Source: Confluentibacter citreus (GTDB lineage Bacteria > Bacteroidota > Bacteroidia > Flavobacteriales > Flavobacteriaceae). Taken from it: 64,000 bases of DNA. Location: contig NZ_NIXN01000005.1 in assembly GCF_002807055.1 (NCBI RefSeq), positions 209,146 through 273,145 of the forward strand, in the 5' to 3' direction. This document shows positions 7,859 to 18,336 of this stretch, piece after piece. Numbering within the stretch: position 1 is the stretch's first letter; every line of letters starts with the position of its first letter. The position numbers and the translations under genes are program-made. The notes under the pieces were generated by a model. The model had not been told where the DNA came from, searched no databases, and saw only the letters and a program-made list of their open reading frames with translations.

Positions 7859-8407
7859 ATGTCTAATAAGAAAATCTCCGTATTGGTTGGCAGTCTGAGA
7901 GAGGACTCATTCAATAAAAAGATAGCGACCGAAGTCATGAAATTGGCTTCACCAAATTTAGAATTAGAAATTCTGGAAATTGGTCAATTGATATACTATA
8001 ATGAGGACTTAGATCAAGGAAATCCACCACAAGAATGGGTGCAATTCAGAAAGAAAATCAAAAATTCGGATGGGTTTTTATTCTTCACACCAGAATACAA
8101 CCGGGGCATTCCTGCTGTTTTAAAGAACGCTATAGATGTGGCTTCAAGGCCCTATGGCAAAAATAGTTGGGTGGGAAAACCGGGTGCCGTGGTAAGTGTT
8201 TCCGTTAGTGCTTTGGGGGCATTTGGAGCCAATCACCTGCTTCGCCAATCGATGGTGTTTGTTGATGTTCCCATGATGCAACAACCTGAAGCCTATATTG
8301 GAAATGCACAAAGCTTATTTGATAAAGAAGGACATCTGGTAAAGGACACAAAAACCTTTCTTCAAGACTTTATCAAGGCCTACGAAAGCTGGGTGAATAA
8401 ATTTTAA
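7859..8407 (+). CDS. NADPH-dependent FMN reductase family protein
   Basis: 182 residues, flavodoxin-like fold. GSLREDSFNKKIA (about 12-24) is the phosphate-binding loop for FMN, FFTPEYNRGIPAVLKNAIDVASRP (about 75-98) is the second FMN-binding motif, and GKPGAVVSVSVSALGAFGANHLLRQ the third. The family includes quinone, chromate and azo-dye reductases. It is a cytoplasmic single gene here with its own upstream region. The physiological substrate is not evident. Confidence 0.9.
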   Translation: MSNKKISVLVGSLREDSFNKKIATEVMKLASPNLELEILEIGQLIYYNEDLDQGNPPQEWVQFRKKIKNSDGFLFFTPEYNRGIPAVLKNAIDVASRPYGKNSWVGKPGAVVSVSVSALGAFGANHLLRQSMVFVDVPMMQQPEAYIGNAQSLFDKEGHLVKDTKTFLQDFIKAYESWVNKF

Positions 8408-8444
8408 CGCAACCCATAGAAGCCAATAATCAAAACTTCCAAAC

Positions 8445-9923
8445 TTACTCACTCCCAAACGCCTTCATTTCCTGTAAAGGTTCAAGCGTTTCATCACTGC
8501 CCCAAATGGTATTATCAAATTTGGTCAAGGTTTGGTAAGGTGTCTTTTTTTGTTGTTTAATATTGTTGTAATCGTTTAGGGTGGTTGCTTTGGTGGCGGT
8601 TATTAATAGTTCTTCTTTAGTGCGGTTGCTGCCTTCTATGGTAAAATCGGTGCTTAATTTAAAACGGTCTTTGCTGTTTTGGATGAGGGTTAAATCTCTG
8701 CTGACGTAAAAGTAACTGCCACTTTCATGGTTTATATATTTGGGTTGGTAGGTGCTATCGCTTTGTTTTTGGAACAGCACCAAGCCACTGCTTAGGTTTT
8801 CTTCGTATTTAACACCTAACAAAAACTTCAAATTCACTTTACTGCCATGTCTGTTTTCAAAATAGCTATAGGTGACTTTGGTAATGGCATAATCACCATC
8901 AGTAACGTATAGTTTACCACTGTATTTTGCCTTGCCCTTTCTGGGTTGGTAGCTTATAACGTAGGTGAGTTGTTGGTTATAAATAGTAATATCGTCTATG
9001 GTATATTCATATAGACGAGGGTTCAAGACATTCATTAAAAACGAGTTATCGTAGAATTTGGTAAATCTAAGTAAGCCTTTAGTGGCTCCTTTGAGTTGGT
9101 TGGTTTCAAATTCATCTTTTTTAGGTTTCTTTTGCTCTTTATTCATTTCTTCAAACGACAACGAATCTTCAATTTTAAAGAGTCCGGTTTTAACTTTATA
9201 AGTTTTGGTGGTATCTAAATAGCGTAACATGATATTTTTGGCTCGTTCTTGAACATTGTCTATCGAGAAATCTTTACTATGGTCCAATAATTGGGTGGCT
9301 TTGCTGACGATGAGTTTGGTAGAGTCTTTCGCTTGGGTATACAATGTACCCTTAAAATCTACAAACTGAACGGTATTACTAGTCATAATGGCATTGGTCA
9401 ATGCTCGTAAATCGGTATTCACTTTATCCAATTGTTGCTTTTTAACTTGCGAGGCTTTGTCGATTTCAAAATTCAAGTTTTCAAAATCCATATAATTTGC
9501 CACGCGTCTAAAAATGTCGTATTGCCTTAAGTCCGTATTGTAATTCTTGGGGGCATGGCGTTTTACACGGGCAATAATGGAATCGATGTTTGGTTTTTTA
9601 TTGCTGAGGTACACCTCGTCTAGTTGGTTTATGGCTGGTTCTAATTCAATGATATAATTTAGGTTTTTTATATCGGCAATGGTCAGCGTTTTACTGCCGT
9701 AACCCATGAACGATATTAGGATGTTTGTGTTTTCCAAGGACTTAGGGTTAATGGTAAAATAGCCTTCTTCATTAGAAACAACACCACTGTATTCTCCCGT
9801 TTTTATAGTCGCGAAGGGTATGGGAACTTTGGTAGTTTTGTCAATTAATTTGGCAGTGATGTTTTGTGCTAAAAGCGATTGAAAGCCAATGATGATGCAG
9901 ATGAAAAGTAATCGATGTTTCAT
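8445..9923 (-). CDS. Carboxypeptidase-like regulatory domain protein (exported)
   Basis: 492 residues from the ATG at 9923 (an ATG five codons earlier, 9938, is also possible; the later one gives a regular signal peptide MKHRLLFICIIIGFQSLLAQ). A CarboxypepD_reg-like beta-sandwich follows (ITAKLIDKTTKVPIPFATI ... GVVSNEEGYFTI, about 18-95), then a long region with alternating beta structure as in outer-membrane-associated flavobacterial proteins of unknown function. There is no TonB-receptor plug. It is probably periplasmic or outer-membrane-linked. A fragment of a second copy of its C-terminus lies at 7519-7575. Confidence 0.75.
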   Translation of the reverse strand: MKHRLLFICIIIGFQSLLAQNITAKLIDKTTKVPIPFATIKTGEYSGVVSNEEGYFTINPKSLENTNILISFMGYGSKTLTIADIKNLNYIIELEPAINQLDEVYLSNKKPNIDSIIARVKRHAPKNYNTDLRQYDIFRRVANYMDFENLNFEIDKASQVKKQQLDKVNTDLRALTNAIMTSNTVQFVDFKGTLYTQAKDSTKLIVSKATQLLDHSKDFSIDNVQERAKNIMLRYLDTTKTYKVKTGLFKIEDSLSFEEMNKEQKKPKKDEFETNQLKGATKGLLRFTKFYDNSFLMNVLNPRLYEYTIDDITIYNQQLTYVISYQPRKGKAKYSGKLYVTDGDYAITKVTYSYFENRHGSKVNLKFLLGVKYEENLSSGLVLFQKQSDSTYQPKYINHESGSYFYVSRDLTLIQNSKDRFKLSTDFTIEGSNRTKEELLITATKATTLNDYNNIKQQKKTPYQTLTKFDNTIWGSDETLEPLQEMKAFGSE

Positions 9924-10058
9924 AAAATAATGATTCAATATATAAACGATTAATAGGCTAAAATGTTACAGTAACTTCTTGAAAAAATGATGCTTTTGTG
10001 TTTATTAAAAGTAATCCTTTGAAAAATAAAAAAATTATAAATTACTGTTAATATAGTC

Positions 10059-10066
10059 TATATTTG
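10059..10066 (+). promoter_or_regulatory. -7 element of the ychF promoter
   Basis: TATATTTG matches the Bacteroidota TAnnTTTG element and lies 65 bp before the ychF start; the -33 element is weak. Transcription would start near 10073. Confidence 0.5.
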
Positions 10067-10130
10067 CACTCGCAAAATCAATAACAAAAATAGTGTCCTG
10101 CAATAGCGGGAACAACAAAAACATTACGCC

Positions 10131-11225
10131 ATGAAAGCAGGAATCGTAGGATTGCCAAACGTAGGGAAATCAACCTTATTTAATTGTTTGTCCAATGCCA
10201 AAGCACAAAGTGCCAATTTTCCATTTTGTACCATCGAACCTAACATAGGTGTTGTCAATGTACCTGATGCTCGATTGGAAAAGCTGACCGAATTGGTTAA
10301 ACCATTGAGGGTACAGCCAGCAACCGTAGAGATTGTTGATATTGCTGGATTGGTAAAAGGTGCTAGTAAAGGTGAAGGATTAGGTAACCAGTTTTTGGCA
10401 AACATTAGGGAAACCGATGCGATTTTGCACGTTTTGAGATGTTTTGATAATGATAATATTGTACACGTTGATGGGAAGGTTAACCCGATTCGGGATAAGG
10501 AAACCATCGATATGGAATTACAGTTGAAGGATTTAGAAACTGTTGATAAAAAACTGGAGAAAGTAAAACGTGCTGCTAAAACAGGCAATAAAGAGGCCCA
10601 AAAAGAAGAAGCCGTTTTAATGAAAATCAAAGAAAATCTTGAGGCTGGTGTATCCATACGCGCCTTGCAATTTAGCGAAGATGATTATAACGATTTTGTA
10701 AAACCAGCACAGTTTATTACTGAGAAACCTGTGATGTATGTTTGTAATGTAGATGAAGGATCAGCAGTTTCTGGCAATGCTTATGTAGACTTGGTTAAGG
10801 AAGCCGTAAAAAATGAAAATGCTGAAGTTTTGGTGTTAGCTGTGGCTATTGAAGCGGATATTAATGAATTGGATGATTATGAAGAACGCAAAATGTTCTT
10901 GCAAGATATCGGGTTGGATGAAGCAGGTTCGGCTAAATTAATTCGTTCAGCATACAAGTTATTAAACCAACAAACGTATTTTACGGCAGGTGTTAAAGAG
11001 GTGAGGGCTTGGACTATTGATATAGGGGCAACGGCGCCGCAAGCTGCTGGCGTAATCCATACCGATTTTGAAAAAGGTTTTATTAGAGCAGAGGTGATCT
11101 CTTATAACGACTATGTGACTTATGGTAGTGAGGTAAAAGTAAAAGAAGCAGGAAAAATGCGTGTTGAGGGCAAAAGCTATGTTGTAAATGATGGTGATGT
11201 GATGCATTTCTTGTTCAATGTGTAG
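10131..11225 (+). CDS. ychF: Redox-regulated ATPase YchF
   Basis: 364 residues, the standard length for this Obg-family P-loop protein. G1 is GLPNVGKST (7-15), G3 is [14 protein letters not shown], and the G4 position reads CNVDE, the altered motif that gives YchF its preference for ATP over GTP. A coiled-coil insertion follows the G domain and a C-terminal TGS domain ends with the conserved [25 protein letters not shown]. It associates with ribosomes and affects oxidative-stress responses in other bacteria. Single gene with its own promoter. Confidence 0.97.
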   Translation: MKAGIVGLPNVGKSTLFNCLSNAKAQSANFPFCTIEPNIGVVNVPDARLEKLTELVKPLRVQPATVEIVDIAGLVKGASKGEGLGNQFLANIRETDAILHVLRCFDNDNIVHVDGKVNPIRDKETIDMELQLKDLETVDKKLEKVKRAAKTGNKEAQKEEAVLMKIKENLEAGVSIRALQFSEDDYNDFVKPAQFITEKPVMYVCNVDEGSAVSGNAYVDLVKEAVKNENAEVLVLAVAIEADINELDDYEERKMFLQDIGLDEAGSAKLIRSAYKLLNQQTYFTAGVKEVRAWTIDIGATAPQAAGVIHTDFEKGFIRAEVISYNDYVTYGSEVKVKEAGKMRVEGKSYVVNDGDVMHFLFNV

Positions 11226-11342
11226 GCTATTATCAGTGAAGTGCCAATATTGGTTCTCTTTTCATAATTAAATAAAACGAATTGTTAATTTGTAGGTAAA
11301 TTTTTATTATTAGTACTATCTTAAATCCCTCAACCAGTACTC

Positions 11343-11795
11343 ATGCCGCTAATTGAAATACATACCCTAATTAATGCCGACGCTAAAACCTGTTTTGACT
11401 TAGCTAGAAATATAGACATCCATCAAGAATCTTTAAAGCATTCCCAAGAAAAGGCCATCGCAGGAAAAATATCCGGACTCATAGAATTGGGTGAGTGGGT
11501 GAGTTGGGAAGCTAAACATTTGGGTTTTGTACAGCACTTGACATCCAGGATTACCGAATTTGATTCTCCACATTATTTTGTGGATGAAATGGTTTATGGG
11601 GCTTTTAAATCGTTTAAGCATGAGCATATTTTCAAAGAACGGGACAACCAAACACTTATGGTAGATACATTCGATTTTGAATCTCCTCTGGGTATTTTTG
11701 GTCAGTTTGCCAATTGGTTATTTCTTAAAAAATATATGCTTAACCTTTTAAAAACTAGGGGTAATTATATAAAACAAAAGGCCGAATCGCTCTAA
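11343..11795 (+). CDS. SRPBCC family protein
   Basis: 150 residues. The pattern of an N-terminal strand (PLIEIHTLINADAKTCFDLARNI), a long central beta-sheet with GEWVSWEAKHLG and a C-terminal helix (ANWLFLKKYMLNLLKTRGNYIKQKAE) is that of START/SRPBCC ligand-binding proteins often labelled cell-division-inhibitor-like. It is cytoplasmic with no catalytic motif. An EamA transporter gene lies 72 bp downstream. Confidence 0.75.
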   Translation: MPLIEIHTLINADAKTCFDLARNIDIHQESLKHSQEKAIAGKISGLIELGEWVSWEAKHLGFVQHLTSRITEFDSPHYFVDEMVYGAFKSFKHEHIFKERDNQTLMVDTFDFESPLGIFGQFANWLFLKKYMLNLLKTRGNYIKQKAESL

Positions 11796-11867
11796 ATGAT
11801 TAAATGAGCATCGTAATCTGTCATATTTCTATATTTTATTAAAAAAGCACTGGGCTATCTTCGCCTT

Positions 11868-12776
11868 ATGGTAATAAAAAAACCGACTACTTTTATATAT
11901 GGTGTCCTAATTGGACTTTTAGGTATTGTCCTTTTTTCATCCAAAGCGGTTATGGTAAAATTGGCTTACCAATACAATGTTGATGCCATAAGTATCTTAT
12001 TGTTACGCATGTTATTTGCATGTCCCTTTTATATCATTATTGCCCTTTGGAATAGAAAGAAGCAAACAGAACTTGTTTTAGAGACGAAGGATTACTATTG
12101 GATTGTGTTCTTTGGTATGATAGGCTATTATTTATCGAGTTATTTCGATTTTGTGGGCTTAACATATATTAAGGCCAGTTTGGAGCGTATTATATTGTTC
12201 TTGTACCCAACGATGGTCATCATTTTTAATAAGGTTTTTTTAAAGAATCGGATAACGAAGGTTCAAACAATGGCTATTATTTTAACGTATGTAGGCATTG
12301 TAATTGCCTTTGGGGATGAGGTCGCTATTTCCGGAAACGACACGTATGTTGGTGGGTTTTTTATATTATTGAGTGCCATTACGTATGCAGCGTATTTGGT
12401 TGGGAGTGGTTGGTTAATTCCGAAGTTTGGCGTGATGAAATTCACATCCTACGCCATGATTGTGTCCTGTATCTGTGTGTTTGTCCATTATTTGATAATT
12501 AGGGAAACCAGTATTTTTAGTTATACTTGGGAAGTATATGTTTTAGGATTATTAATCGCCATTTTTGCTACTGTAATCCCTTCATTTCTGGTATCTATAT
12601 CCATAAAAATGATTGATTCTTCAAATTTTGCCATTATTGCTGGTGCTGGTCCTATTTCAACCATCATTCTTGCGGGCATTTTTTTAGGTGAACAATTAAC
12701 CTGGTTGCAGTTGTTTGGTGCGTTGGTAGTTATTTTTGGAATTTTATTAGTATCGTTGAAGAAAGTTAAAAGTTAA
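11868..12776 (+). CDS. EamA family (DMT superfamily) transporter
   Basis: 302 residues with about ten transmembrane helices in two five-helix EamA repeats (about 10-145 and 160-298). The second ends with GPISTIILAGIFLGEQLTWLQLFGALVVIFGILLV, a typical final-helix pair. The family exports amino acids, nucleobases or other small metabolites. The direction and substrate cannot be read from the sequence. The gene runs straight into a simple repeat at its 3' end. Confidence 0.9.
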   Translation: MVIKKPTTFIYGVLIGLLGIVLFSSKAVMVKLAYQYNVDAISILLLRMLFACPFYIIIALWNRKKQTELVLETKDYYWIVFFGMIGYYLSSYFDFVGLTYIKASLERIILFLYPTMVIIFNKVFLKNRITKVQTMAIILTYVGIVIAFGDEVAISGNDTYVGGFFILLSAITYAAYLVGSGWLIPKFGVMKFTSYAMIVSCICVFVHYLIIRETSIFSYTWEVYVLGLLIAIFATVIPSFLVSISIKMIDSSNFAIIAGAGPISTIILAGIFLGEQLTWLQLFGALVVIFGILLVSLKKVKS

Positions 12777-12850
12777 AAGTTAAAAGTTACTTCAACTAAA
12801 CAACTAAACAACTAAACAACTAAACAACTAAACAAATCAACAAATCAACA
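12764..12850. repeat. Simple tandem repeats (AGTTAAA and CAACTAAA units)
   Basis: Three to four AGTTAAA units overlap the stop codon of the EamA gene, then five units of CAACTAAA (about 12794-12834) and two of CAAATCAA follow, and then a loose ACCCAAGACCC-type series to about 12900. Such strings are common between flavobacterial genes. Slippage here could alter the last codons or the 3' end of the transporter gene but not its core. Confidence 0.8.
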
Positions 12851-13015
12851 TCCACCCAACACCCAAGACCCAGAACCCAAGACCCAATACCTTACACCCA
12901 AAACCTATCCCCAACTTATCAAAAAATATTGTTAATTACTTTGTGTCATGGCAGTTTCTTTTTTTAAACTGAAATACTATATTAGCCTACCCTCACAGCA
13001 CATGCCAAAAGATAT

Positions 13016-14866
13016 ATGATTGAACAAACCAACTACACAGAAGACAATATACGCTCGTTAGACTGGAAAGAACATATTCGTATGCGTCCAGGGATGTATA
13101 TTGGAAAATTGGGTGATGGGTCTTCTCCAGACGATGGTATTTATATCCTACTCAAAGAAGTTTTAGACAATTCCATAGACGAGTATGTCATGGGCGCTGG
13201 TAAAACCATTGAAATTTCCATTCAAGGCAATAAAGTGAGTGTACGCGATTATGGTCGTGGGATTCCTTTAGGCAAAGTGGTAGATGTGGTTTCTAAAATG
13301 AACACAGGTGGCAAGTACGATTCTAAAGCATTTAAGAAATCCGTTGGATTGAATGGTGTAGGTACGAAAGCCGTTAACGCGTTATCCTCTTTTTTCAGGG
13401 TAGAATCTACACGGGATAATAAATCGGCTTCCGCAGAATTTGAACAGGGAAATCTAATCAACCAAGATTTATTGGATGATACCACTAGAAGAAAGGGCAC
13501 GAAGGTCTCTTTTGTTCCAGATGAAATCATCTTTAAAAAATACAAGTATCGAAATGAATACATCATTAAGATGCTTAAAAACTATGTGTACCTAAATCCA
13601 GGGTTGACCATCGTTTATAATGGTGAAAAATATTTTAGTGAAAACGGACTTAAGGATTTATTAAGTGAAAACATTAATGAATCGGATAGAGCTTATTCAA
13701 TCATCCATTTAAAGGGAGACGATATTGAAGTCGCTATGACACATAGTAAAACTCAGTATAGTGAAGAGTACCATTCGTTTGTAAACGGACAAAACACCAC
13801 ACAAGGTGGTACACATTTAGTGGCCTTTAGAGAGGCATTGGTAAAAACGATTAGGGAGTTTTATGGAAAGAATTACGATCCGTCCGATGTTCGTAAATCC
13901 ATTGTGTCGGCTATTGCCATTAAGGTCATGGAGCCCGTTTTTGAAAGTCAGACTAAAACAAAGTTAGGTTCGACCGATATGGGTGGTGATCTTCCAACAG
14001 TAAGAACCTATATCAATGATTTTTTAAAAACACATCTGGATAATTATTTACACAAAAACCCAGAGGCGGCAGATAAAATTCAACGTAAAATCCTTCAGGC
14101 AGAACGCGAACGTAAAGAGTTATCAGGTATTCGGAAATTGGCCAAAGACCGTGCTAAAAAAGCCAGTGTCCACAATAAAAAATTACGTGATTGTCGGGTG
14201 CATTTGGGGGACATTAAAAACGATAGAAGTTTAGAATCCACTTTATTTATTACCGAGGGAGATTCGGCTTCTGGAAGTATCACCAAGTCAAGAGACGTGA
14301 ATACTCAGGCTGTTTTCAGTTTAAAAGGAAAACCATTGAATTGCTATGGTTTGAGCAAAAAAATTGTTTATGAAAATGAAGAATTTAATTTGTTGCAAGC
14401 GGCATTGAATATAGAGGAATCCCTAGAAGATTTAAGGTATAATAATGTAGTCATAGCAACCGATGCCGATGTGGATGGGATGCATATTCGGTTATTGCTC
14501 ATCACCTTTTTTCTTCAGTTTTTTCCAGAAGTCATAAAAGAAGGGCATTTATATATTTTACAGACGCCCTTATTTAGGGTTCGAAATAAAAAGGAAACCA
14601 TCTATTGTTATTCTGAGGAAGAACGGAGGGACGCGATTGAAAAGTTAAAACCAAAACCAGAAATCACACGATTTAAAGGACTTGGAGAGATTTCGCCTGA
14701 TGAGTTCAAGCATTTTATTGGGGAAAACATTCGGTTAGATCCTGTGATGTTGGACGATAACATGTCCATTGAAAATTTATTGGAGTTTTATATGGGTAAA
14801 AACACCCCTGATAGACAAGAATTTATCATTGATAATTTAAAAGTAGAATTGGATATTATTGAATAA
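13016..14866 (+). CDS. parE: DNA topoisomerase IV subunit B
   Basis: 616 residues, type IIA topoisomerase ATPase subunit. The GHKL ATPase domain has the N-box [13 protein letters not shown] and the glycine motif [21 protein letters not shown] is the ATP lid. The C-terminal TOPRIM domain has [23 protein letters not shown] and the final [15 protein letters not shown]. It pairs with ParC encoded just downstream to decatenate daughter chromosomes. Assignment to ParE rather than GyrB rests on the adjacent parC-type subunit and short length; gyrase genes are normally elsewhere. Confidence 0.93.
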   Translation: MIEQTNYTEDNIRSLDWKEHIRMRPGMYIGKLGDGSSPDDGIYILLKEVLDNSIDEYVMGAGKTIEISIQGNKVSVRDYGRGIPLGKVVDVVSKMNTGGKYDSKAFKKSVGLNGVGTKAVNALSSFFRVESTRDNKSASAEFEQGNLINQDLLDDTTRRKGTKVSFVPDEIIFKKYKYRNEYIIKMLKNYVYLNPGLTIVYNGEKYFSENGLKDLLSENINESDRAYSIIHLKGDDIEVAMTHSKTQYSEEYHSFVNGQNTTQGGTHLVAFREALVKTIREFYGKNYDPSDVRKSIVSAIAIKVMEPVFESQTKTKLGSTDMGGDLPTVRTYINDFLKTHLDNYLHKNPEAADKIQRKILQAERERKELSGIRKLAKDRAKKASVHNKKLRDCRVHLGDIKNDRSLESTLFITEGDSASGSITKSRDVNTQAVFSLKGKPLNCYGLSKKIVYENEEFNLLQAALNIEESLEDLRYNNVVIATDADVDGMHIRLLLITFFLQFFPEVIKEGHLYILQTPLFRVRNKKETIYCYSEEERRDAIEKLKPKPEITRFKGLGEISPDEFKHFIGENIRLDPVMLDDNMSIENLLEFYMGKNTPDRQEFIIDNLKVELDIIE

Positions 14867-14966
14867 AAGGTATTCAAAATTATCTATTTGTTATTTTAAG
14901 ATTAAAAAAATGAGAATTCAATTTAAATATTAGTTAAAATGGAATTAAAATATATAAGTTTAGTTG

Positions 14967-14974
14967 TAAATTTG
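14967..14974 (+). promoter_or_regulatory. Putative -7 element before the small gene and parC
   Basis: TAAATTTG fits TAnnTTTG. It lies 58 bp before the small ORF at 15032, so the small gene and parC may have their own promoter separate from parE. The -33 element is not clear. Confidence 0.4.
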
Positions 14975-15031
14975 CACAAAAAAGGCAAATTAACTTAGCC
15001 TGATTCAGTCAGGTTTTAAAACTAAATAGAT

Positions 15032-15166
15032 ATGTTATATTCAAAAGAAACTAAATTGGTAAGAAGAGAGGTTTATGATTTTGTAACGGCATTTAATAGA
15101 AATATAAGCAAAGCCAAAGATAAGCCCTCAGGAAAAACGATGCTTAGCGGGCGACCTAAAAAATAG
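15032..15166 (+). CDS. Small basic protein between parE and parC
   Basis: 44 residues: MLYSKETKLVRREVYDFV as its start and SGRPKK as its end, with about a dozen Lys/Arg. The ORF starts with ATG in good context after a likely promoter and stops 9 bp before the parC start, which suggests translation coupled to parC. There is no known domain and no membrane segment. The charged composition would suit a nucleic-acid or topoisomerase partner, but that is inference only. I do not recognise a named family. Confidence 0.55.
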   Translation: MLYSKETKLVRREVYDFVTAFNRNISKAKDKPSGKTMLSGRPKK

Positions 15167-15175
15167 TAATAATTA

Positions 15176-17827
15176 ATGATTGAAGACGGCAACGATTTAA
15201 TTAACGAACAAGAAGAACCAAAAGAAACCATTACCCGTGTAACGGGCATGTACAAAGACTGGTTTTTAGATTATGCTTCCTACGTTATATTAGAACGTGC
15301 TGTCCCGGCCATTGAAGATGGCTTTAAACCTGTGCAACGCCGCATCATGCATTCCATGAAAGATTTGGATGATGGACGTTACAATAAGGTGGCAAACATT
15401 GTGGGTCATACCATGCAATACCACCCACATGGTGATGCTAGTATTGCCGATGCCATGGTTCAAATCGGGCAAAAAGATTTATTAATTGATACCCAAGGAA
15501 ACTGGGGTAATATTTTAACCGGCGATAGCGCTGCAGCATCCCGTTATATTGAGGCACGTCTGTCAAAGTTTGCTTTAGATGTCGTTTATAATCCGAAGAT
15601 TACCGAATGGCAGGCATCGTATGATGGTAGACGAAAAGAGCCAGTAAATTTACCTGTTATGTTTCCTTTGCTATTGGCACAAGGCGGCGAAGGGATAGCG
15701 GTCGGACTTTCTACAAAAATATTACCACATAATTTTATTGAACTCATTGATGCTTCCATCAAGCATCTAAAAGGGAAAACCTTTACGCTTTTTCCGGATT
15801 TTCCAACGGCTGGGATTGCCGATTTTTCAAATTATAATGATGGTTTGCGGGGCGGACGTGTTCGTGTAAGAGCCAGAATATCGCAGCTTGATAAATACAC
15901 ACTAGCTATCACCGAAATTCCTTTTGGAACCAATACCTCTACCTTAATCGATTCCATTTTAAAAGCCAACGATAAAGGCAAAATAAAAATCAAAAAGATT
16001 GAAGATAATACGGCTGCCAATGTTGAAATTTTAGTGCATTTACCGCCCGGTATATCACCCGATAAAACCATTGATGCTTTATATGCTTTTACAAGTTGTG
16101 AGACACCCGTATCGCCATTAGGTTGTGTTATTGAAGATAATAAACCTTTGTTTGTAGGGGTTTCAGAGATGTTGCGTCGTTCTACCGATAACACGGTACA
16201 GCTTTTAAAGAGTGATTTAGAAATAAAATTAGAGGAGCTGGAAGAACAATGGCATTTTGCTTCTTTAGAACGCATTTTCATTGAAAAAAGAATCTATCGT
16301 GATATTGAGGAAGAAGAAACGTGGGAAGGTGTTATCAGTGCCATCGATAAAGGATTGCAACCGCATATCAAACATCTGAAACGTGCCATTACGGAAGACG
16401 ACATTGTACGTTTAACAGAAATTAGGATTAAGCGTATCTCTAAGTTTGATATTGATAAAGCCCAACAAAAAATAGAAGCTCTAGAAGACCAAATTGCTGA
16501 AATTAAACATCATTTAGCGCACCTGATAGAATATGCCATTGCCTATTTTACACGACTGAAAAAAGATTATGGTGAAGGGCGCGAGCGTAAAACCGAAATA
16601 CGCGCTTTTGATGATGTAGATGCCACAAAAGTGGTGATTCGCAACACCAAACTCTACGTTAATCGAGAAGAAGGTTTTGTGGGCATGTCGCTTAAAAAAG
16701 ATGAATACGTTTGCGATTGCAGCGACATCGACGATATTATTGTATTTACTGGAGAAGGTAAAATGATGGTCACCAAAGTGGATGCCAAAACCTTTGTGGG
16801 CAAAGACATTATTCATGTGGCTGTTTTTAATAAAAAAGACAACAGAACCATTTATAACATGATTTATAGGGATGGGAAAAGTGGTCCATCCTACATAAAA
16901 CGATTTGCGGTAACGGGGATTACCAGAGATAAGGAATACGATTTAACCAACGGAAACAAATTATCAAGTATTTTATATTTTTCGGCAAACCATAATGGGG
17001 AAGCAGAGGTAGTTACCATTTTGTTACGTCAGGCTGGAAGTATTAAAAAATTAAAATGGGATATTGATTTTTCAGATATTATTATTAAAGGAAGGGATTC
17101 TAAAGGTAATTTGGTTACCAAGTACCCCATTAAAAAAGTAGAACTTAAAGAAAAAGGAATATCTACTTTAAAACCCAGAAAAATTTGGTTTGATGATACC
17201 GTGCAACGTTTAAATGTAGATGGTAGAGGCGAACTTATCGGTGAGTTTAGAGGGGAAGACCGTATTTTAATCATCAACCAATCGGGCGTCATTAAAACGA
17301 TTGTTCCAGAAATTACCGCCCATTTTGATGATGATATGATTGTATTGGAAAAATGGATTCCCAAAAAACCAATTTCAGCTATTTATTATGATGGCGAAAA
17401 GGAACGCTATTATGTGAAACGCTTTTTAATTGAAAATGAAAATAGGGAAGATGTTTTTATTTCAGAACATGAAAAATCACAATTAGAAATCGTCTCCACC
17501 GATTGGCGACCTATGGCAGAAGTTATTTATGCGAAGCAAAAAGGTAAAGATGCCAAAGAAACACAAATAGTAAATCTAGAGGATTTTATAGCTATAAAAG
17601 GCATAAAGGCCATAGGAAATCAATTAACTACGGATAAAATAAAACAAGTTAATTTATTAGACCCTTTGCCTTATGAGGCTCCCGAAGAAATACATGCCGA
17701 CGAGATAGAGGTAGTTGATGAAGAAACTGTTTTAGATGACGATTCTCAATCCACAGATTCTGATACAAAGAAAGATGATGATGGCAGTTTTCAAATTGAT
17801 GAAGAAGGGCAGATAACCTTATTTTAA
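15176..17827 (+). CDS. parC: DNA topoisomerase IV subunit A
   Basis: 883 residues. The winged-helix/tower region has YVILERAVPAIEDGFKPVQRRIMHSM, and the catalytic tyrosine sits in AAASRYIEARLSKFA (about residue 125). A coiled-coil tower lies around 400-450, and a beta-pinwheel C-terminal domain follows, ending in an acidic tail (residues about 850-883, rich in Asp/Glu). There is no GyrA box, which supports ParC. It acts with ParE upstream. The gene ends 5 bp from the convergent DUF192 gene, leaving no room for a terminator. Confidence 0.93.
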   Translation: MIEDGNDLINEQEEPKETITRVTGMYKDWFLDYASYVILERAVPAIEDGFKPVQRRIMHSMKDLDDGRYNKVANIVGHTMQYHPHGDASIADAMVQIGQKDLLIDTQGNWGNILTGDSAAASRYIEARLSKFALDVVYNPKITEWQASYDGRRKEPVNLPVMFPLLLAQGGEGIAVGLSTKILPHNFIELIDASIKHLKGKTFTLFPDFPTAGIADFSNYNDGLRGGRVRVRARISQLDKYTLAITEIPFGTNTSTLIDSILKANDKGKIKIKKIEDNTAANVEILVHLPPGISPDKTIDALYAFTSCETPVSPLGCVIEDNKPLFVGVSEMLRRSTDNTVQLLKSDLEIKLEELEEQWHFASLERIFIEKRIYRDIEEEETWEGVISAIDKGLQPHIKHLKRAITEDDIVRLTEIRIKRISKFDIDKAQQKIEALEDQIAEIKHHLAHLIEYAIAYFTRLKKDYGEGRERKTEIRAFDDVDATKVVIRNTKLYVNREEGFVGMSLKKDEYVCDCSDIDDIIVFTGEGKMMVTKVDAKTFVGKDIIHVAVFNKKDNRTIYNMIYRDGKSGPSYIKRFAVTGITRDKEYDLTNGNKLSSILYFSANHNGEAEVVTILLRQAGSIKKLKWDIDFSDIIIKGRDSKGNLVTKYPIKKVELKEKGISTLKPRKIWFDDTVQRLNVDGRGELIGEFRGEDRILIINQSGVIKTIVPEITAHFDDDMIVLEKWIPKKPISAIYYDGEKERYYVKRFLIENENREDVFISEHEKSQLEIVSTDWRPMAEVIYAKQKGKDAKETQIVNLEDFIAIKGIKAIGNQLTTDKIKQVNLLDPLPYEAPEEIHADEIEVVDEETVLDDDSQSTDSDTKKDDDGSFQIDEEGQITLF

Positions 17828-17832
17828 ATTAG

Positions 17833-18321
17833 TTACTGCCAACTTAAACTATCACCTTCCTTAAGTAACCAAGTATCCACCAAACCTGCATTGACCTCTA
17901 AAACATATTTTGCAGGAACATTTGATGGCAATGACGTTTCATCAAAGGGTTTGGCGTTTTTTTGATAGCTCACAATTTTTTTATTAGCACCAATATAAAT
18001 GATATCTAAGGGGATTTGTGTGTTTTTCATAAAGAAATAACGTTCCATAACATCATCAAAAACAAATAACATGCCTTGATTGGTTTCCATAGAGCTTCTA
18101 TACATCAATCCTGTTTGAATATCGTACTCGGTATCGGCAATTTCAATGTCTAGTTTGATTTCGGTAGAATCGGTGGCGATTTTAAAAATAGTCAGATCGC
18201 CTTCCTTGTTAAAAATAACTTCAGTTTGTTTGATGGTCTTTTTTTCTTCCTTACATCCTGCAATGCTAAGAAGTAACATTCCTAAACCTAAAAAAACAAC
18301 TATATTTTTTTTTAAACACAT
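17833..18321 (-). CDS. DUF192 domain lipoprotein
   Basis: 162 residues with a lipoprotein signal peptide (LLSIAGC, Cys23 or so). The DUF192 domain covers about 55-160, with the typical sequence TGLMYRSSMETNQGMLFVFDD, FFMKNTQIPLDIIYIGANKKIV and VLEVNAGLVDTWLLKEGD. Its function is unknown across bacteria. It is probably anchored on the periplasmic side. The downstream position to lgt on the same strand (15 bp) suggests co-transcription with that gene, whose product would process this lipoprotein. Confidence 0.88.
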   Translation of the reverse strand: MCLKKNIVVFLGLGMLLLSIAGCKEEKKTIKQTEVIFNKEGDLTIFKIATDSTEIKLDIEIADTEYDIQTGLMYRSSMETNQGMLFVFDDVMERYFFMKNTQIPLDIIYIGANKKIVSYQKNAKPFDETSLPSNVPAKYVLEVNAGLVDTWLLKEGDSLSWQ

Positions 18322-18336
18322 ATTGAACTGATTAAT

